The notes under the pieces are model-generated. The model saw nothing but the letters and a program-made list of their open reading frames with translations, had not been told where the DNA came from and did no database searches. A stretch of DNA of 64,000 nucleotides from NCBI RefSeq assembly GCF_014189535.1, contig NZ_CP050304.1:248001-312000 (forward strand), in the 5' to 3' direction. Source of the DNA: Rhizobium lusitanum. GTDB taxonomy: Bacteria; Pseudomonadota; Alphaproteobacteria; Rhizobiales; Rhizobiaceae. A program made the translations under genes and the position numbers. Below are positions 25,236 through 35,306 of this stretch, one piece after another. Position 1 is the stretch's first letter. Each line of letters starts with the position of its first letter.

Positions 25236-26593
25236 CGATCAACCCTCGCAAATACGATCTTGACCTGCAGCCCAGGTTCGACGTTCGCCATGAAAATGCG
25301 CGCACCATGAAGGTCAGCGACGGCCTTCACCAGGCTGAGCCCAAGCCCGCTGCCGGGGGAAGTGCGGCTTTTCTCCAGTCTGTAGAGACGGCGGAACACA
25401 TTGCCGTGCTCCTGTTCGGGGATGCCGGGACCGTTGTCCTCCACATATGTCGTGATCGTTTCGGCATCTGCCTCACTCCGGATCACGATGTCGGTTCTTG
25501 CGGGGCAGTGACGAATGGCGTTCTCGATGAGATTGGCATACATCTGGGTCAGCAGTTCGCGGTCGCCCAAAATAATCGCGCCGGGCTGGTCCAGGCTGCT
25601 TTTGAGTTGCTGGCCGTTATCCTCGGCGACACTGGAATATATGTCGGCAAGGGATTGCAGGATATTGCCAAGATCGAGGATGTCGAACCTCGATTTGCGG
25701 GCCCCGGCCTCGATCTGGGCAATCCGCAACAGCGCCTCGAAAGTTTCGTTGATGCGGTCCGCCTCGGCGCTTGCGGCCTCGAGCTCAGCGATGACCGCCT
25801 GGCCGCTCTCCTGCTTGGCCAGCGCCTCGTCGATGGTCATTTTGAGGCGGTTGAGTGGGGATTTCAGGTCGTGGGCTATATCGGCGCTGACCTGCCGCAT
25901 GCCTTCGACCGTGGCGGCGAGGCGCGCAAGCGCGTCGTTGATGTCGTGGGACAGCAGATCGACGTCATCGCCACGTCCGACAATCGGAATCCGGGCATTC
26001 AGGTTTCCTCGCGCCACATGCTCCATCGTGCTTCGCACGGCGCCGAAACGCCGTTGCACGCGCAGCGCAATCAATCCGCCGCCGGAAATCGCCAGCAGCA
26101 AAACGATGATGGAGGCCCAGCCAAAGCTTTGCAGCATGATTGCTTCGATGTTCTCGGTTTCCCGTCGACTGAGACCGACAGTCAGGCGATTTCCGTCAAC
26201 GGCGCCTGAGAAAATCCGGTATTGCAGGTCGTCGGGCAGTTGCATCTCTTCGCCATCGATGTTGCTCCAACCCTGTGGAAACTTGAGATCAGGGATATTG
26301 CCGGCAAGAACCTTTCCCGAGGGATTGACGAGTGAGAACACGCGCTGGCGATCGCCGGCTGCCTTGATATAGGTCTGCACCGTATCAAGCAGGTCCGTGA
26401 TGTCCTGATCGCCATAGGCCGCGGCGATCACCGCAAAGGTCTCCTGAATGGTCTGGTCCTGGCGCTGCTGGAGTTCCCATCGAACAAGCTGATAGACGAT
26501 CATGCCCGTGATGATGAAGGCGCTGATGAACATCAGCGAGAAGATCAGCGCCAGGCGAAACGACGTACTGCGCAGAATGTTATCGCGGCGCAT
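25232..26593 (-). CDS. Membrane sensor histidine kinase
   Basis: 453 aa from the ATG at 26593 (MRRDNILRSTSFRLAL); the frame is open further upstream but that part overlaps the regulator gene. TM helix at about 14-34, periplasmic sensor loop of about 120 residues, second TM near 165-185, HAMP (RRFGAVRSTMEHVARGNLNA), H-box ADIAHDLKSPLNRL, N-box LIENAIRH, G-boxes DNGPGIP and GSGLGLSLVKA. It overlaps the regulator stop by 14 bp. It likely senses an envelope or substrate signal that switches on the RND pump. Confidence 0.92.
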   Translation of the reverse strand: MRRDNILRSTSFRLALIFSLMFISAFIITGMIVYQLVRWELQQRQDQTIQETFAVIAAAYGDQDITDLLDTVQTYIKAAGDRQRVFSLVNPSGKVLAGNIPDLKFPQGWSNIDGEEMQLPDDLQYRIFSGAVDGNRLTVGLSRRETENIEAIMLQSFGWASIIVLLLAISGGGLIALRVQRRFGAVRSTMEHVARGNLNARIPIVGRGDDVDLLSHDINDALARLAATVEGMRQVSADIAHDLKSPLNRLKMTIDEALAKQESGQAVIAELEAASAEADRINETFEALLRIAQIEAGARKSRFDILDLGNILQSLADIYSSVAEDNGQQLKSSLDQPGAIILGDRELLTQMYANLIENAIRHCPARTDIVIRSEADAETITTYVEDNGPGIPEQEHGNVFRRLYRLEKSRTSPGSGLGLSLVKAVADLHGARIFMANVEPGLQVKIVFARVDR

Positions 26594-27257
26594 GCAACGA
26601 ATAACCGGTGTTTCTGATCGTATGAAGGAGCTGAACGTCGAAGGGCCTGTCGATTTTTCCGCGCAGCCGGCTGATATGCGTTTCGACCACGCTGGTCTTC
26701 GGATCGAAATGGAAATCCCAGACGCGCTCAAGGAGCATCGTGCGGGTGAGAACCCTGCCCTCGTTGCGGGCGAGAACCTCCAGAAGCGTAAATTCGCGCG
26801 GTTGCAGCTCGATCTCCACCCCTGCCCTGGTGACGCGGCGTTTCATCATGTCCATCGTCAGATCGGCGACCTGCAGCACGGTCTTCTCGGCGACCGCGGG
26901 CGGGCGGCGGGCAAGCGCGTTGACGCGCGCCAGGAGTTCGGAGAATGCGAACGGCTTGACGAGGTAGTCGTCGGCTCCTGCTTCCAGACCCTCCACACGG
27001 TCGTCGATGCCAGCGATCGCGCTCAGGAAAAGCGTCGGCGTCTTGACGCCGGCGGCGCGCATCGAGCGCACGATCGACAGGCCGTCGAGACCCGGCAGCA
27101 TCCGGTCGATGACATAAACATCATAGGTCTCGCGGATGGCATGGAAAAGTCCGTCCTGCCCGTCCGGCAATACGTCGCATACATGACCCGCTTCACGCAG
27201 GCCGCGCGCGATGAAATCCGCCGTTTTGATGTCGTCCTCTATGAGCAGTATACGCAT
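26580..27257 (-). CDS. OmpR-family response regulator
   Basis: 225 aa. Receiver with DD near residue 8-9, phosphoacceptor in YVIDRMLPGLDG and Lys in YLVKPFAF, then a winged-helix DNA-binding domain (LQPREFTLLEVLARNEGRVL, ISRLRGKID). The first of three overlapping genes on the reverse strand (regulator, kinase, mipA). The 270 bp upstream separate it from the RND permease gene and may hold its promoter and binding site. Confidence 0.93.
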   Translation of the reverse strand: MRILLIEDDIKTADFIARGLREAGHVCDVLPDGQDGLFHAIRETYDVYVIDRMLPGLDGLSIVRSMRAAGVKTPTLFLSAIAGIDDRVEGLEAGADDYLVKPFAFSELLARVNALARRPPAVAEKTVLQVADLTMDMMKRRVTRAGVEIELQPREFTLLEVLARNEGRVLTRTMLLERVWDFHFDPKTSVVETHISRLRGKIDRPFDVQLLHTIRNTGYSLHAPR

Positions 27258-27526
27258 AAGACAATCCGTTCCCCATGCCGGCAGTGAAATGGCATCGCTT
27301 TGAAGCGACCCCGTCCGTCACCATCCAGTTTAGCAAGTCCTGGCAAGTCAGGATAGGAGATGCAACCGAAGAGATCCTCTTGATATCCAATATATCCCGG
27401 CCGGCCTCTGGCACCGTTGCTCGATGGCCGGAGGCAATTCCGGCTTTAAGATCAAACCTTCGCCACAGCCTTGCCGACACCTTACCTATCCGTAAAGTCT
27501 CGGTAGCTCATCGGGAAAAGGCCGAT

Positions 27527-30500
27527 CTATCTCGAATTTGCCGCTTCACGGCCCATGTTGGCACGACGGACCAGCTCATAGGCATGCGAGACGGCATTGG
27601 TGCGCGGGCGCGACAGACTGTTGAGCGCCAGATAGACGACGGGGGTGGTGAAGAGGGTAAGGACCTGCGACACGATCAATCCACCGACGATCGCGATCCC
27701 GAGCGGAACCCGAAGCTCGGCACCCGCTCCCGTCCCAAGCGCCAGCGGCAAGGCGCCGAGAAGCGCTGCAAGGGTCGTCATCATGATCGGCCGGAAACGA
27801 AGCAGACAGGCCTGGCGGATGGCTTCCACCGGCGGCAATCCCTGGTTCCGTTCCGCCTCCAGCGCGAAGTCGATCATCATGATCGCATTCTTCTTGACGA
27901 TGCCGATCAATAGAATGATGCCGATCATGCCCATGATCGAAAGATCCTGACCGCATAGTCTCAGCGCCACAAGTGCGCCGAGACCGGCGGACGGCAGTGT
28001 CGATATGATCGTCAACGGATGAATCGCGCTCTCATAGAGTACGCCGAGAACGATGTAGACGGCGATCACGGCGGCCAGAATGAGCCACGGCTGGCTGCTC
28101 AGCGAATCCTGGAAGGCCTGCGCCGTCCCCTGGAAGGAGCCAATGATCGTGATCGGCATGCCGGCGGTCTGCTCGGCGCCATGGATGGCCGTTACCGCGT
28201 CGCTGAGGGCAATGCCCGGTTTCAGGTTGAACGACAGCGTCGTTGCGGGCATCGAGCCCTGATGGTTGATCGAGACGGGCATGACGCCGGTCTTCAGCGA
28301 ACCCAGCAGGCTGAGGGGCACCAGCTTCTGTGTGGTGGCCGACCTGACGTAGAGATGGCCGAGCGCCTCCGGCGACAGTGCAAACCGCGGGTCGAGCTCC
28401 ATCACCACATGATATTGGCTGACCTGCGTAAACAGCGTTGCCACCTGCCTCTGCCCGAAGGCGTCGTAGAGCGTTTCGTCGATCGCTTCGATGCTGATGC
28501 CCAGTCGCGCCGCCGTCGCGCGATCGATGTCCAGTGTGAGGCTGCTTGCAGCCTTCTGCTTGTCCGATATGACATCCTGGAGCTGCGGCAGGGCCGCCAG
28601 CGCCTTCGTCATCACCGCTGCCCATTTGTCGAGTTCGGCGGGGTCTGGCCCCTGCAGCGTGTACTGATACTGAGAGGCGGCGGATCGCCCGCCGACCTGA
28701 ATGTCCTGGCGGACCTGCATGCCGAATGTCAGGCCTTCGAGACCGGAGACCGCCTTCTTCAATCGTGCCATCACCTCAGGCGCCGGGCTTCTCTCGCCGA
28801 ACGGCTTGAGATTGATCTGCACCTGGCCGACGCTGGCCGACGGGCTGGGGTTGATCCAATAGGCGGTATTGTCGACGGCGGGGTCGGCCATCACGATCTT
28901 TCCAAGTGCCTGCATGCGCTCGGACATATTGTCGAACGAGATATCCGTTGCCGCCTGCGCCTGGCCCTGAATGAAGCCGGTATCCTGTTGCGGCAGGAAG
29001 CCCTTCGGAACCACCACATAGAGCCACAATGTGGCTCCGAGCGTCGCGATGGTGATGGCCAGTGTGATCAGGCGGTAACGCAGGACGATATCGAGGCCAT
29101 AGCCATAGCCTCGCGTGCAGGCATCGAAAAACGCTTCGGACCAGCGATAAAGGCGGCCCCGCGGCCGCCCGTGCTCATGCTTGATAAGCCAGGCACAGAG
29201 CATCGGCGTAACGGTAAGCGACACCACGCCGGAAATCAGGATGGCGACGCTCACCGTCACCGCGAATTCGCGGAAAAGGCGCCCGACGATGCCACCCATC
29301 AGCAGAATGGGAATGAAGACGGCGATCAGCGAGACGGTCATGGAGACGATGGTGAAGCTGACTTCGCCGGCGCCCTCGATGGCGGCCCGCAGTTTGGGCT
29401 TTCCCTCTTCGATGTGGCGGACGATGTTTTCGATGACGACGATCGCATCGTCCACAACGAAACCGACAGCGATAGTCAACCCCATCAACGACAGGTTATC
29501 CAGACTATAACCCATCAGATACATGACGGCGAAGGTGCCGACCAGCGACAGCGGAATAGTGACGGCCGGAATGAGCGTGGCCCACAGGTTCCGCAAGAAG
29601 CAGAAAATAACCATCACGACCAGCGCAATCGTGATGAGCATGGTGATCTGGACGTCACGGATGGAGGCGTCGATGATCTGCGTACGATCACCCACGACCG
29701 AGAGCTTGATGCCGGCCGGAAGAGAGGCCTGCAGCATGGGAAGCCGATCCTTGATGGTCCGGATCGTATCCAGCACATTCGAACCGGCCATCTTGTGAAC
29801 GTCGATCATCACGGACCGGTTCATCTGCAACCACGCTGCCTGGTTCGAGTCCAGCGGGGCCGTCAGCACGGTGCCGATATCCTGGACAAGGATCGGCGCG
29901 CCGTTGCGATAGGCGATGACCATCGATTTGTAGGCCGGTACGTCGACGATCTGATCGGTGGCGTCGAGCACCATCGTCCGCCCGCCGCCGGTGACCGATC
30001 CTTTCGGCGCGTTCAACGTTTGCTGTCCGATCGCCGTGCGGACATCTTCCATTGTAAGGCCGCGCGAGGCTACCTTGTCGGGATCGAGACGCACCCGGAT
30101 CGCCGGACGTTCCGGCCCGTGGAAATCCACCAGCCCGACACCGTCCATCTGGGAGATCTGCTGCGCGATGATGTCTTCGGCATAATGGTCGAGTTCGGTC
30201 AGCGGCAGCCTGTCCGAGGTCAAGGCCAGGGTCAGGACCGTCGCCTCCGCCGGATTGGCCTTATGAAAGGCTGGCGCGCTTGGGAGATCCTTTGGAAGCT
30301 GGCCGCTGGCCGCGCTGATTGCTGCCTGCACATCCTGCGCAGCGCTGTCTATGTTGCGGTTCAAGTCGAACTGCATGGTGACGTTGGTGCGGCCGGAGGA
30401 ACTAACCGAGGTCATCTGCGACACGCCGGCAATTGTCGAAAGCTGATTTTCCAGTGGCGTTGCGACCGATGTCGCCATGGTGACGGCGCTGGCGCCGGGA

Positions 30501-30652
30501 AGCGTGGTCTCGATCTGGATCGTCGGGAAATCGACCTGCGGCAACGATGCGACCGGCAGCATCATATAGGCGACGGTGCCAAGAAGCAGAACCCCGAGCG
30601 CAAGCAGGCAGGTTCCGATCCTACGCCGGATGAAGATCTCTGAAAGGCTCAT
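27527..30652 (-). CDS. RND multidrug efflux permease (MdtB/MdtC-like)
   Basis: 1041 aa, the full length for HAE1-type inner-membrane proton antiporters. Features in order: N-terminal helix (IRRRIGTCLLALGVLLL), porter domain, TM4 with the proton-relay Asp pair (VGFVVDDAIVVIENIVRH), second porter half, and GIVKKNAIMMIDFALE in the C-terminal membrane half. It forms a tripartite pump with the adaptor encoded just upstream, whose stop it overlaps by 4 bp. No outer-membrane TolC partner gene is in the window. Substrates probably include amphiphilic toxic compounds. Confidence 0.94.
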   Translation of the reverse strand: MSLSEIFIRRRIGTCLLALGVLLLGTVAYMMLPVASLPQVDFPTIQIETTLPGASAVTMATSVATPLENQLSTIAGVSQMTSVSSSGRTNVTMQFDLNRNIDSAAQDVQAAISAASGQLPKDLPSAPAFHKANPAEATVLTLALTSDRLPLTELDHYAEDIIAQQISQMDGVGLVDFHGPERPAIRVRLDPDKVASRGLTMEDVRTAIGQQTLNAPKGSVTGGGRTMVLDATDQIVDVPAYKSMVIAYRNGAPILVQDIGTVLTAPLDSNQAAWLQMNRSVMIDVHKMAGSNVLDTIRTIKDRLPMLQASLPAGIKLSVVGDRTQIIDASIRDVQITMLITIALVVMVIFCFLRNLWATLIPAVTIPLSLVGTFAVMYLMGYSLDNLSLMGLTIAVGFVVDDAIVVIENIVRHIEEGKPKLRAAIEGAGEVSFTIVSMTVSLIAVFIPILLMGGIVGRLFREFAVTVSVAILISGVVSLTVTPMLCAWLIKHEHGRPRGRLYRWSEAFFDACTRGYGYGLDIVLRYRLITLAITIATLGATLWLYVVVPKGFLPQQDTGFIQGQAQAATDISFDNMSERMQALGKIVMADPAVDNTAYWINPSPSASVGQVQINLKPFGERSPAPEVMARLKKAVSGLEGLTFGMQVRQDIQVGGRSAASQYQYTLQGPDPAELDKWAAVMTKALAALPQLQDVISDKQKAASSLTLDIDRATAARLGISIEAIDETLYDAFGQRQVATLFTQVSQYHVVMELDPRFALSPEALGHLYVRSATTQKLVPLSLLGSLKTGVMPVSINHQGSMPATTLSFNLKPGIALSDAVTAIHGAEQTAGMPITIIGSFQGTAQAFQDSLSSQPWLILAAVIAVYIVLGVLYESAIHPLTIISTLPSAGLGALVALRLCGQDLSIMGMIGIILLIGIVKKNAIMMIDFALEAERNQGLPPVEAIRQACLLRFRPIMMTTLAALLGALPLALGTGAGAELRVPLGIAIVGGLIVSQVLTLFTTPVVYLALNSLSRPRTNAVSHAYELVRRANMGREAANSR

Positions 30653-31851
30653 TGGCCCTGATCTCCAGCGGCAGCCACATGCGGCGTAGAAGGTCGCGCC
30701 TTGACCAGCGTGCCGTCCGTCAATCTCGACTGGCCCGAGATCACCACGTTATCTCCCGGCTTCGGGCCGGATAGAAGAGTCGTCACGCCGGCGGCAACTG
30801 GGCCGGTGTTCACCGAGACCGTAGCGACCGTGCTGTCCGGCTTCACTATGAAGACATAGGGACCTGTCTGGCCATTCTGGATGGCGGCGGATGGCACGAC
30901 CGTCGAGCCTCGATCGGTCCTTAGAATAATACGGGCGCTCACCAGCTCTCCGGGCCAGAGCGCCAGGTCGTCATTGGAAAAGACAGCCTTGAGCTTGACC
31001 ATGCCGGTGCTCGTATCGACCTGGCTGTCGATGACGGACAATTTGCCGTCGGCCAGATGGCGGACGCCGTCCCGGCTGTCCACCGCAACGGAAAGAGCGC
31101 TCTGAGCCTGCCCGGAAACCAGATCGGGCAACTCGTCCTGCGGCAGGGAGAAAAGAACCGCGATCGGCTGCATCTGCGTGATGGTAACAATCCCGGTGGC
31201 GTCATTGGCGTGGACGATCGCGCCCTGCTCCGCCTGACGCAGACCTGCGCGGCCGCTGATCGGAGCGGTGACGGAGGCAAAGCTGAGGTTCAGCTTGGCG
31301 GTCTCAATCGCAGCCTGCTCTCCGGCGGCCGTCGCCTCCATAACAGCGACTTGCGCCGTGGCGGTATCGGCGGTTTGCGTCGTGCCGCTTCCCGTGGTCG
31401 TCAGCTTCTTGGCGCGCGCCTCGTCGATCTTGGCGGCATTGAGCTGAGCGATATCCTTCTGATAGGCGGCCTGCGCCTGGTCGATGGCTGCCTCATAGGG
31501 CCGGGGATCGATTTCGGCAATGACGTCGCCCGCCGTGACATTCTGTCCTTCGGTGAAAAGCACCTTCTGCAATTGCCCATCGACCCTGACTTTCACGTCC
31601 ACCGCCGTGAGCGGCGTGACATATCCGAGGCCGGACCGTTCGATCGGAACATCCTGTGTCGAAACGGATGCGGTTTCGACCGGCACCGATGCAGGAGCGG
31701 ACGAGCTAGCCTGTGGTGCGGATTGGCTTTTGTTTGCGGGCAATGCGAAGAATATGGCTGCTCCGGCAGCCGCGATGCAGGCAACGGCTCCCAATGCGAT
31801 CTTACCGCCACCTGATGTCGTGTCGGGCTTTAGAGGATCCGGGCCGTCCAT
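30649..31851 (-). CDS. RND efflux periplasmic adaptor (MdtA-like)
   Basis: 400 aa from the ATG at 31851, chosen because GGAG lies 7 nt before it; an ATG 6 nt earlier is possible. One N-terminal membrane anchor (IALGAVACIAAAGAAIFFAL), then the barrel-sandwich hybrid (VKVRVDGQLQKVLFTEGQNV, VIAEIDPRPYEAAIDQAQAA), a coiled-coil hairpin and the second lipoyl half (VTAPISGRAGLRQAEQGAIV). It bridges the permease and an outer-membrane channel. The coding frame overlaps the permease gene start by 4 bp. Confidence 0.93.
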   Translation of the reverse strand: MDGPDPLKPDTTSGGGKIALGAVACIAAAGAAIFFALPANKSQSAPQASSSAPASVPVETASVSTQDVPIERSGLGYVTPLTAVDVKVRVDGQLQKVLFTEGQNVTAGDVIAEIDPRPYEAAIDQAQAAYQKDIAQLNAAKIDEARAKKLTTTGSGTTQTADTATAQVAVMEATAAGEQAAIETAKLNLSFASVTAPISGRAGLRQAEQGAIVHANDATGIVTITQMQPIAVLFSLPQDELPDLVSGQAQSALSVAVDSRDGVRHLADGKLSVIDSQVDTSTGMVKLKAVFSNDDLALWPGELVSARIILRTDRGSTVVPSAAIQNGQTGPYVFIVKPDSTVATVSVNTGPVAAGVTTLLSGPKPGDNVVISGQSRLTDGTLVKARPSTPHVAAAGDQGQ

Positions 31852-32035
31852 GTTCATTCTCCATTGCCTGGCCGTAAGGGCCATCCTTATGATTTCAAAA
31901 AATCTTTCATGTCGCGGCATCGCGTTGGGACGCTGCGGAACATGGCTGGCGGCATTCAAGAGGGTTTGATGCTCCTCCAATCATCATGGCCTCTGATTGC
32001 GACAGGCGACTGCGAGAAGAGTAAATATCGCAATG

Positions 32036-32881
32036 TCATTTCACCAACCTGAAGCGCAGCAGCATTCCTGCCCGAAACAGAAAGCGTGATGCCTCAAACC
32101 AGGCACGGTAGGGATAGATACTGAGGCGACGCCACCATGGCAGCCGGTATTGCCGGCGCCCTTGCTGGATCTGAGTCGGGAAATTGGTCATCTGATCTAC
32201 CGGGGCCGGGATGACGAAAACCGCTCGCAATCCGGCGAAATGCTCAAGGTCATAGGCGATATCGTAGGGCAGCCTCATCGGCACCAGTTTTTCGACCATC
32301 CATCTGGCTGCACGCCTGTTGATGATGTAGGCACCGGACCCCTTCTCCCGTGTCAGCGCGACGGCAAGCGACCGCCTCGGCGTAATGTCCAAAAAGGGAT
32401 ATTTTCGGCCGGTGTTGACCGTCGAGAGACGCAGGATGTCCCATGTCGCCGCCGCGTTCAGCGAGGCACGCAGCAGATCGCCGAAATCCTCCGGAAAGGT
32501 CAGGTCGTCTTCAAGAATGAGGGCATGTGGTTCGCCCGAGGCGAGGAAACGTCTCGCGCACTCGATATGGCTGAGATAGCAACCCACTTCGGATGGATTT
32601 GCCTGCCTTCCATGGCATCTACGATATGCCTGCGCGTCAAATTCCGGGATCGGGAAAGCGATATTCCGACCGGCTATCGCCGATACCCGCTCGAACAGCA
32701 GCCCCGCGCGGGACAATTCCTCGCTCATGAACGCGAGACGATCCTCGGCGCGGTCGAGATTGATGAGATAGATCTTCAGCCGAAGGCCGGTTGAATCCAG
32801 CTGGATCTCTATAGGAGGGTTTTCGAGGGCAATGTTTTCGAGGGTGGCGGATCTGTTCAGACGAAGGCTGTCAGCGTTCAT
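32036..32881 (-). CDS. Family 25 glycosyltransferase
   Basis: 281 aa from the ATG at 32881, with GGAAAG 8 nt upstream. KIYLINLDRAEDRLAFM at about 37-53 is the GT25 signature, followed by GCYLSHIECARRFLA and ALILEDDLTFPEDF with the D-D metal motif. Members transfer galactose or similar sugars to lipopolysaccharide or protein. The first 35 residues are an extension of unknown role. No other polysaccharide gene is nearby. Confidence 0.88.
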   Translation of the reverse strand: MNADSLRLNRSATLENIALENPPIEIQLDSTGLRLKIYLINLDRAEDRLAFMSEELSRAGLLFERVSAIAGRNIAFPIPEFDAQAYRRCHGRQANPSEVGCYLSHIECARRFLASGEPHALILEDDLTFPEDFGDLLRASLNAAATWDILRLSTVNTGRKYPFLDITPRRSLAVALTREKGSGAYIINRRAARWMVEKLVPMRLPYDIAYDLEHFAGLRAVFVIPAPVDQMTNFPTQIQQGRRQYRLPWWRRLSIYPYRAWFEASRFLFRAGMLLRFRLVK

Positions 32882-33270
32882 GATATACTTTCCGCAACCA
32901 CTCGATTTTTCCTTACACAGGCTCGGCTTCCTCCTCATCTCGGGTGCGGGCGATGAAGGCGGCGGCAGGGCCTCGTGCTTTTATGGGGTGAACATCGCCG
33001 GCTTTTTTCCGGAACTTTACGGTTTCGTAAGCCGCGTTTTTTTGCCGTTGCCGAGCCGCTTTACCCGCTGGGGCATCCCGGCTCGAACGGAACGGATAGC
33101 CCCGGCTTTCGGGTCATGGTCGTTTTTCCGGTACCCAGACAGGCGCTGACGCGTCTGATCCATCTCTTGAGTAACGTTGAAACCGCGGCGAATAAATTCG
33201 CGGGGGTGACGGATGCCCGTTTACGCTGTCAGGGCTACGAGGGGACAACAGCGTATAACCGAGCGACTCG
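32882..33270 (+). other. Intergenic stretch without a supported gene
   Basis: 389 bp, with no protein-like frame and no clear RNA structure seen. It contains the upstream region of the glycosyltransferase. Confidence 0.45.
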
Positions 33271-34059
33271 TCAGATCTCCCCGTGCGCGTCGAGTTCCTC
33301 ATCATCAGGTTCTTGAGCAGCGATCATGTAGATCACCAGACAGATGATAGTAGACAGGAAGAGCAGGCTGGTAACGATCGTGCCGAAACCGAGCCCGCCA
33401 TATTCGGGCGGCTGCGATAGCAGATCACCGAAGGAGGCACCGAGTGGCCGCGTCAGGATATACGCAAGCCAGAAGGCCAGGATGGCGTTCAGCTTGAAGA
33501 CATAATAGGCGACAGCGATCACGACAATGATGCCTCCGAAGAGGCGACCCGTGGTGAGATAGCCGAGCGCGAAGACTTCCGCCACCAGGTCGCCCACCGC
33601 CGTTCCGAGAGCGAAGGTGAAAAGGATGGCCAGCCAATAGAAGGCTTCCCTAGGTGTCGTGAAGATGGAGTGGATCGACAGCGTCTTCTCGGCCGCGTAC
33701 CAGACCGCGAAAGTCACGGCGAGCGCGATGGTGAAACCGATGGCAGTCGTCTGGAGTGCGACACCGAAATTATCGACGAGATTGTCGGTCACCAACGTAC
33801 CAACGATGCTGATCAGAACAACGGCTGCCCAATAATAGGGTGGGATATAGCGCCTTTGCGCGAACTGAAGCACCAGGGCAACGATCAGCACCGCGGCCAT
33901 CAGCAGGGATGTGGCGGTCAGGCCGAGACCGAGATTGACCGCAAGATAGTCCGCGGCCGTCTCACCCATGGTCACGGCCATCAGCTTGATCAACCAGAAC
34001 TCGACGGTGACCTCGGGGACCCGGTTCCATTGAACCGGGTCCGTTTGAATTTGTGTCAT
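33271..34059 (-). CDS. COG4705-type multi-pass membrane protein
   Basis: 262 aa with about eight hydrophobic helices. The internal similarity KLMAVTMGETAADYLAVNLG and LFTFALGTAVGDLVAEVF is the repeat of the COG4705/DUF347 family, in which a Gly-Glu/Asp pair sits in the membrane in each half. The function of the family is not established. Ribosome binding site GGGAGACAT lies just upstream. The small periplasmic protein gene ends 24 bp before it on the same strand, so they may be co-transcribed. Confidence 0.85.
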   Translation of the reverse strand: MTQIQTDPVQWNRVPEVTVEFWLIKLMAVTMGETAADYLAVNLGLGLTATSLLMAAVLIVALVLQFAQRRYIPPYYWAAVVLISIVGTLVTDNLVDNFGVALQTTAIGFTIALAVTFAVWYAAEKTLSIHSIFTTPREAFYWLAILFTFALGTAVGDLVAEVFALGYLTTGRLFGGIIVVIAVAYYVFKLNAILAFWLAYILTRPLGASFGDLLSQPPEYGGLGFGTIVTSLLFLSTIICLVIYMIAAQEPDDEELDAHGEI

Positions 34060-34083
34060 AGGATGTCTCCCGTTCGCTGGGGT

Positions 34084-34347
34084 TTATTTGCCCATGATCT
34101 TCATCGCGTCGGCCAGAAACTTGTCCGAGCGGACGTCGTCATCGGCATTGCAGCGCTCAATGGCCTTGGCTTCGAGGTCGTTGACCTTGGCCATGTCGGC
34201 GTCACTGAGCTTGGCCGTTGCCTTGGCGGCACGCATGGTCTTCAGCGTATCCTCGCAAGGGGCGGCCGCTGCGGCATGGGCCTGGGGGACGATGGATCCA
34301 AGGCTTGCGATGGCGGTGATAAACGTGGCGGCGATAAGCTTTTTCAT
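34084..34347 (-). CDS. Small periplasmic protein
   Basis: 87 aa from the ATG at 34347 (MKKLIAATFITAIASLGSIV, signal peptide with cleavage after HAAA). The mature part is helical, with two Cys (PCEDTL and ERCNAD) that could pair. No known domain is recognised. The gene is followed after 24 bp by the COG4705 membrane protein on the same strand. Confidence 0.75.
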   Translation of the reverse strand: MKKLIAATFITAIASLGSIVPQAHAAAAAPCEDTLKTMRAAKATAKLSDADMAKVNDLEAKAIERCNADDDVRSDKFLADAMKIMGK

Positions 34348-34809
34348 CGGAGATTCCTTCGTTTTGTCGCAGGGCAATCATCGAGGCCGGCGGCCCGGTC
34401 GATCAGCCGGCAATATCGTTCTTGCCGGTGGGCTAACGATCTAGCCCAGTGCTCCTACAACGGCCTTGCCGTCAGGATACGATTTCGTAAGGTTCCAAAT
34501 GCCGAAGGTCGTGCCGATACCAGCGGGCTCTGATGTTGTCGCTTCGCAGCAAGATTTCTGATCCAACCGGCGCAGGATTACGGTGAAAAAGCAGACCGTT
34601 GCCTGCAGTCGACGGCTGCATGACGGCGTGTCCGGTTTCGTGGGGTTACGCATCCGTATGATCCAGGCAATCTGCCAGAGAATTAGCTCGTTTAGCTTGG
34701 GCTGGTCACCTCGGCATGCCCATCAAGATTAAGCGCGCGAGGTGCCGGCTTTGCCGTTGACACCGGTGAGGTCCTTGTTGAAACCATCAACTCTAACAGG
34801 ATCAAGAAG
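34348..34809 (+). other. Divergent intergenic region without a supported gene
   Basis: 462 bp. A 70-codon reverse frame (34441-34653) exists but has no ribosome binding site or domain. The region must hold the promoters of the two flanking secreted-protein genes. Confidence 0.45.
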
Positions 34810-35067
34810 ATGAAAAGATCAGTCATCATCGCCGCAGTCATCGTTGCGGTCGCATCGTCGACGGGGGCCCTTGCTCAGGGCCTTACCGGTACGATCAAGA
34901 GTGTCGACAGGAAAGCCGACACGATCACGCTGATGAGCGGGAAAGTGCTGAAACTGCCGGAGCAGATCGAAGTGGAACGCTTCAGGGCTGGCGAGAAGGT
35001 CAAGGTCCACTACTTCACCTCGAAAACCGGCAGAGCGACGGTATCAAGCATCCATACCCAGATGTAG
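34810..35067 (+). CDS. DUF1344-family small secreted protein
   Basis: 85 aa. Signal peptide MKRSVIIAAVIVAVASS... cleaved near ALAQ, then one small domain: GLTGTIKSVDRKADTITLMS and FRAGEKVKVHY, the DUF1344 pattern frequent in rhizobia. Function unknown; probably a periplasmic OB-like fold. AACAGGATCAAGAAG precedes the start. Confidence 0.87.
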   Translation: MKRSVIIAAVIVAVASSTGALAQGLTGTIKSVDRKADTITLMSGKVLKLPEQIEVERFRAGEKVKVHYFTSKTGRATVSSIHTQM

Positions 35068-35306
35068 GACAGCCTACCTTGATCAGCATGGTCTCTTGAG
35101 CCGCAATAAGCTGAGGGGGCTTTGCTGATCCCGGATGATCGCTGCTGTCTTGATGCCCGGCATCCTTCGTGAACCCTGCCCCCAGTTGCGCGCGCCACAA
35201 AGATAAGCCTTTAGTTACTTTAGTATAATATAATTCAACATATAATTCAGGTGCATGTCAGCAAAGAACGACATGGATCACGCAGGTCTGCGAGCTGGGG
35301 ATAGAC

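Noticed and set aside
25145..26209. 354-codon plus-strand frame
   Set aside because: Shadow of the sensor histidine kinase gene.
28019..30643. Very long open frame on the plus strand (874 codons)
   Set aside because: It lies exactly opposite the RND permease gene; Arg/His/Asp-rich composition is typical of an antisense shadow in high-GC DNA.
34441..34653. 70-codon reverse frame
   Set aside because: No ribosome binding site, no domain, lies in a divergent promoter region.
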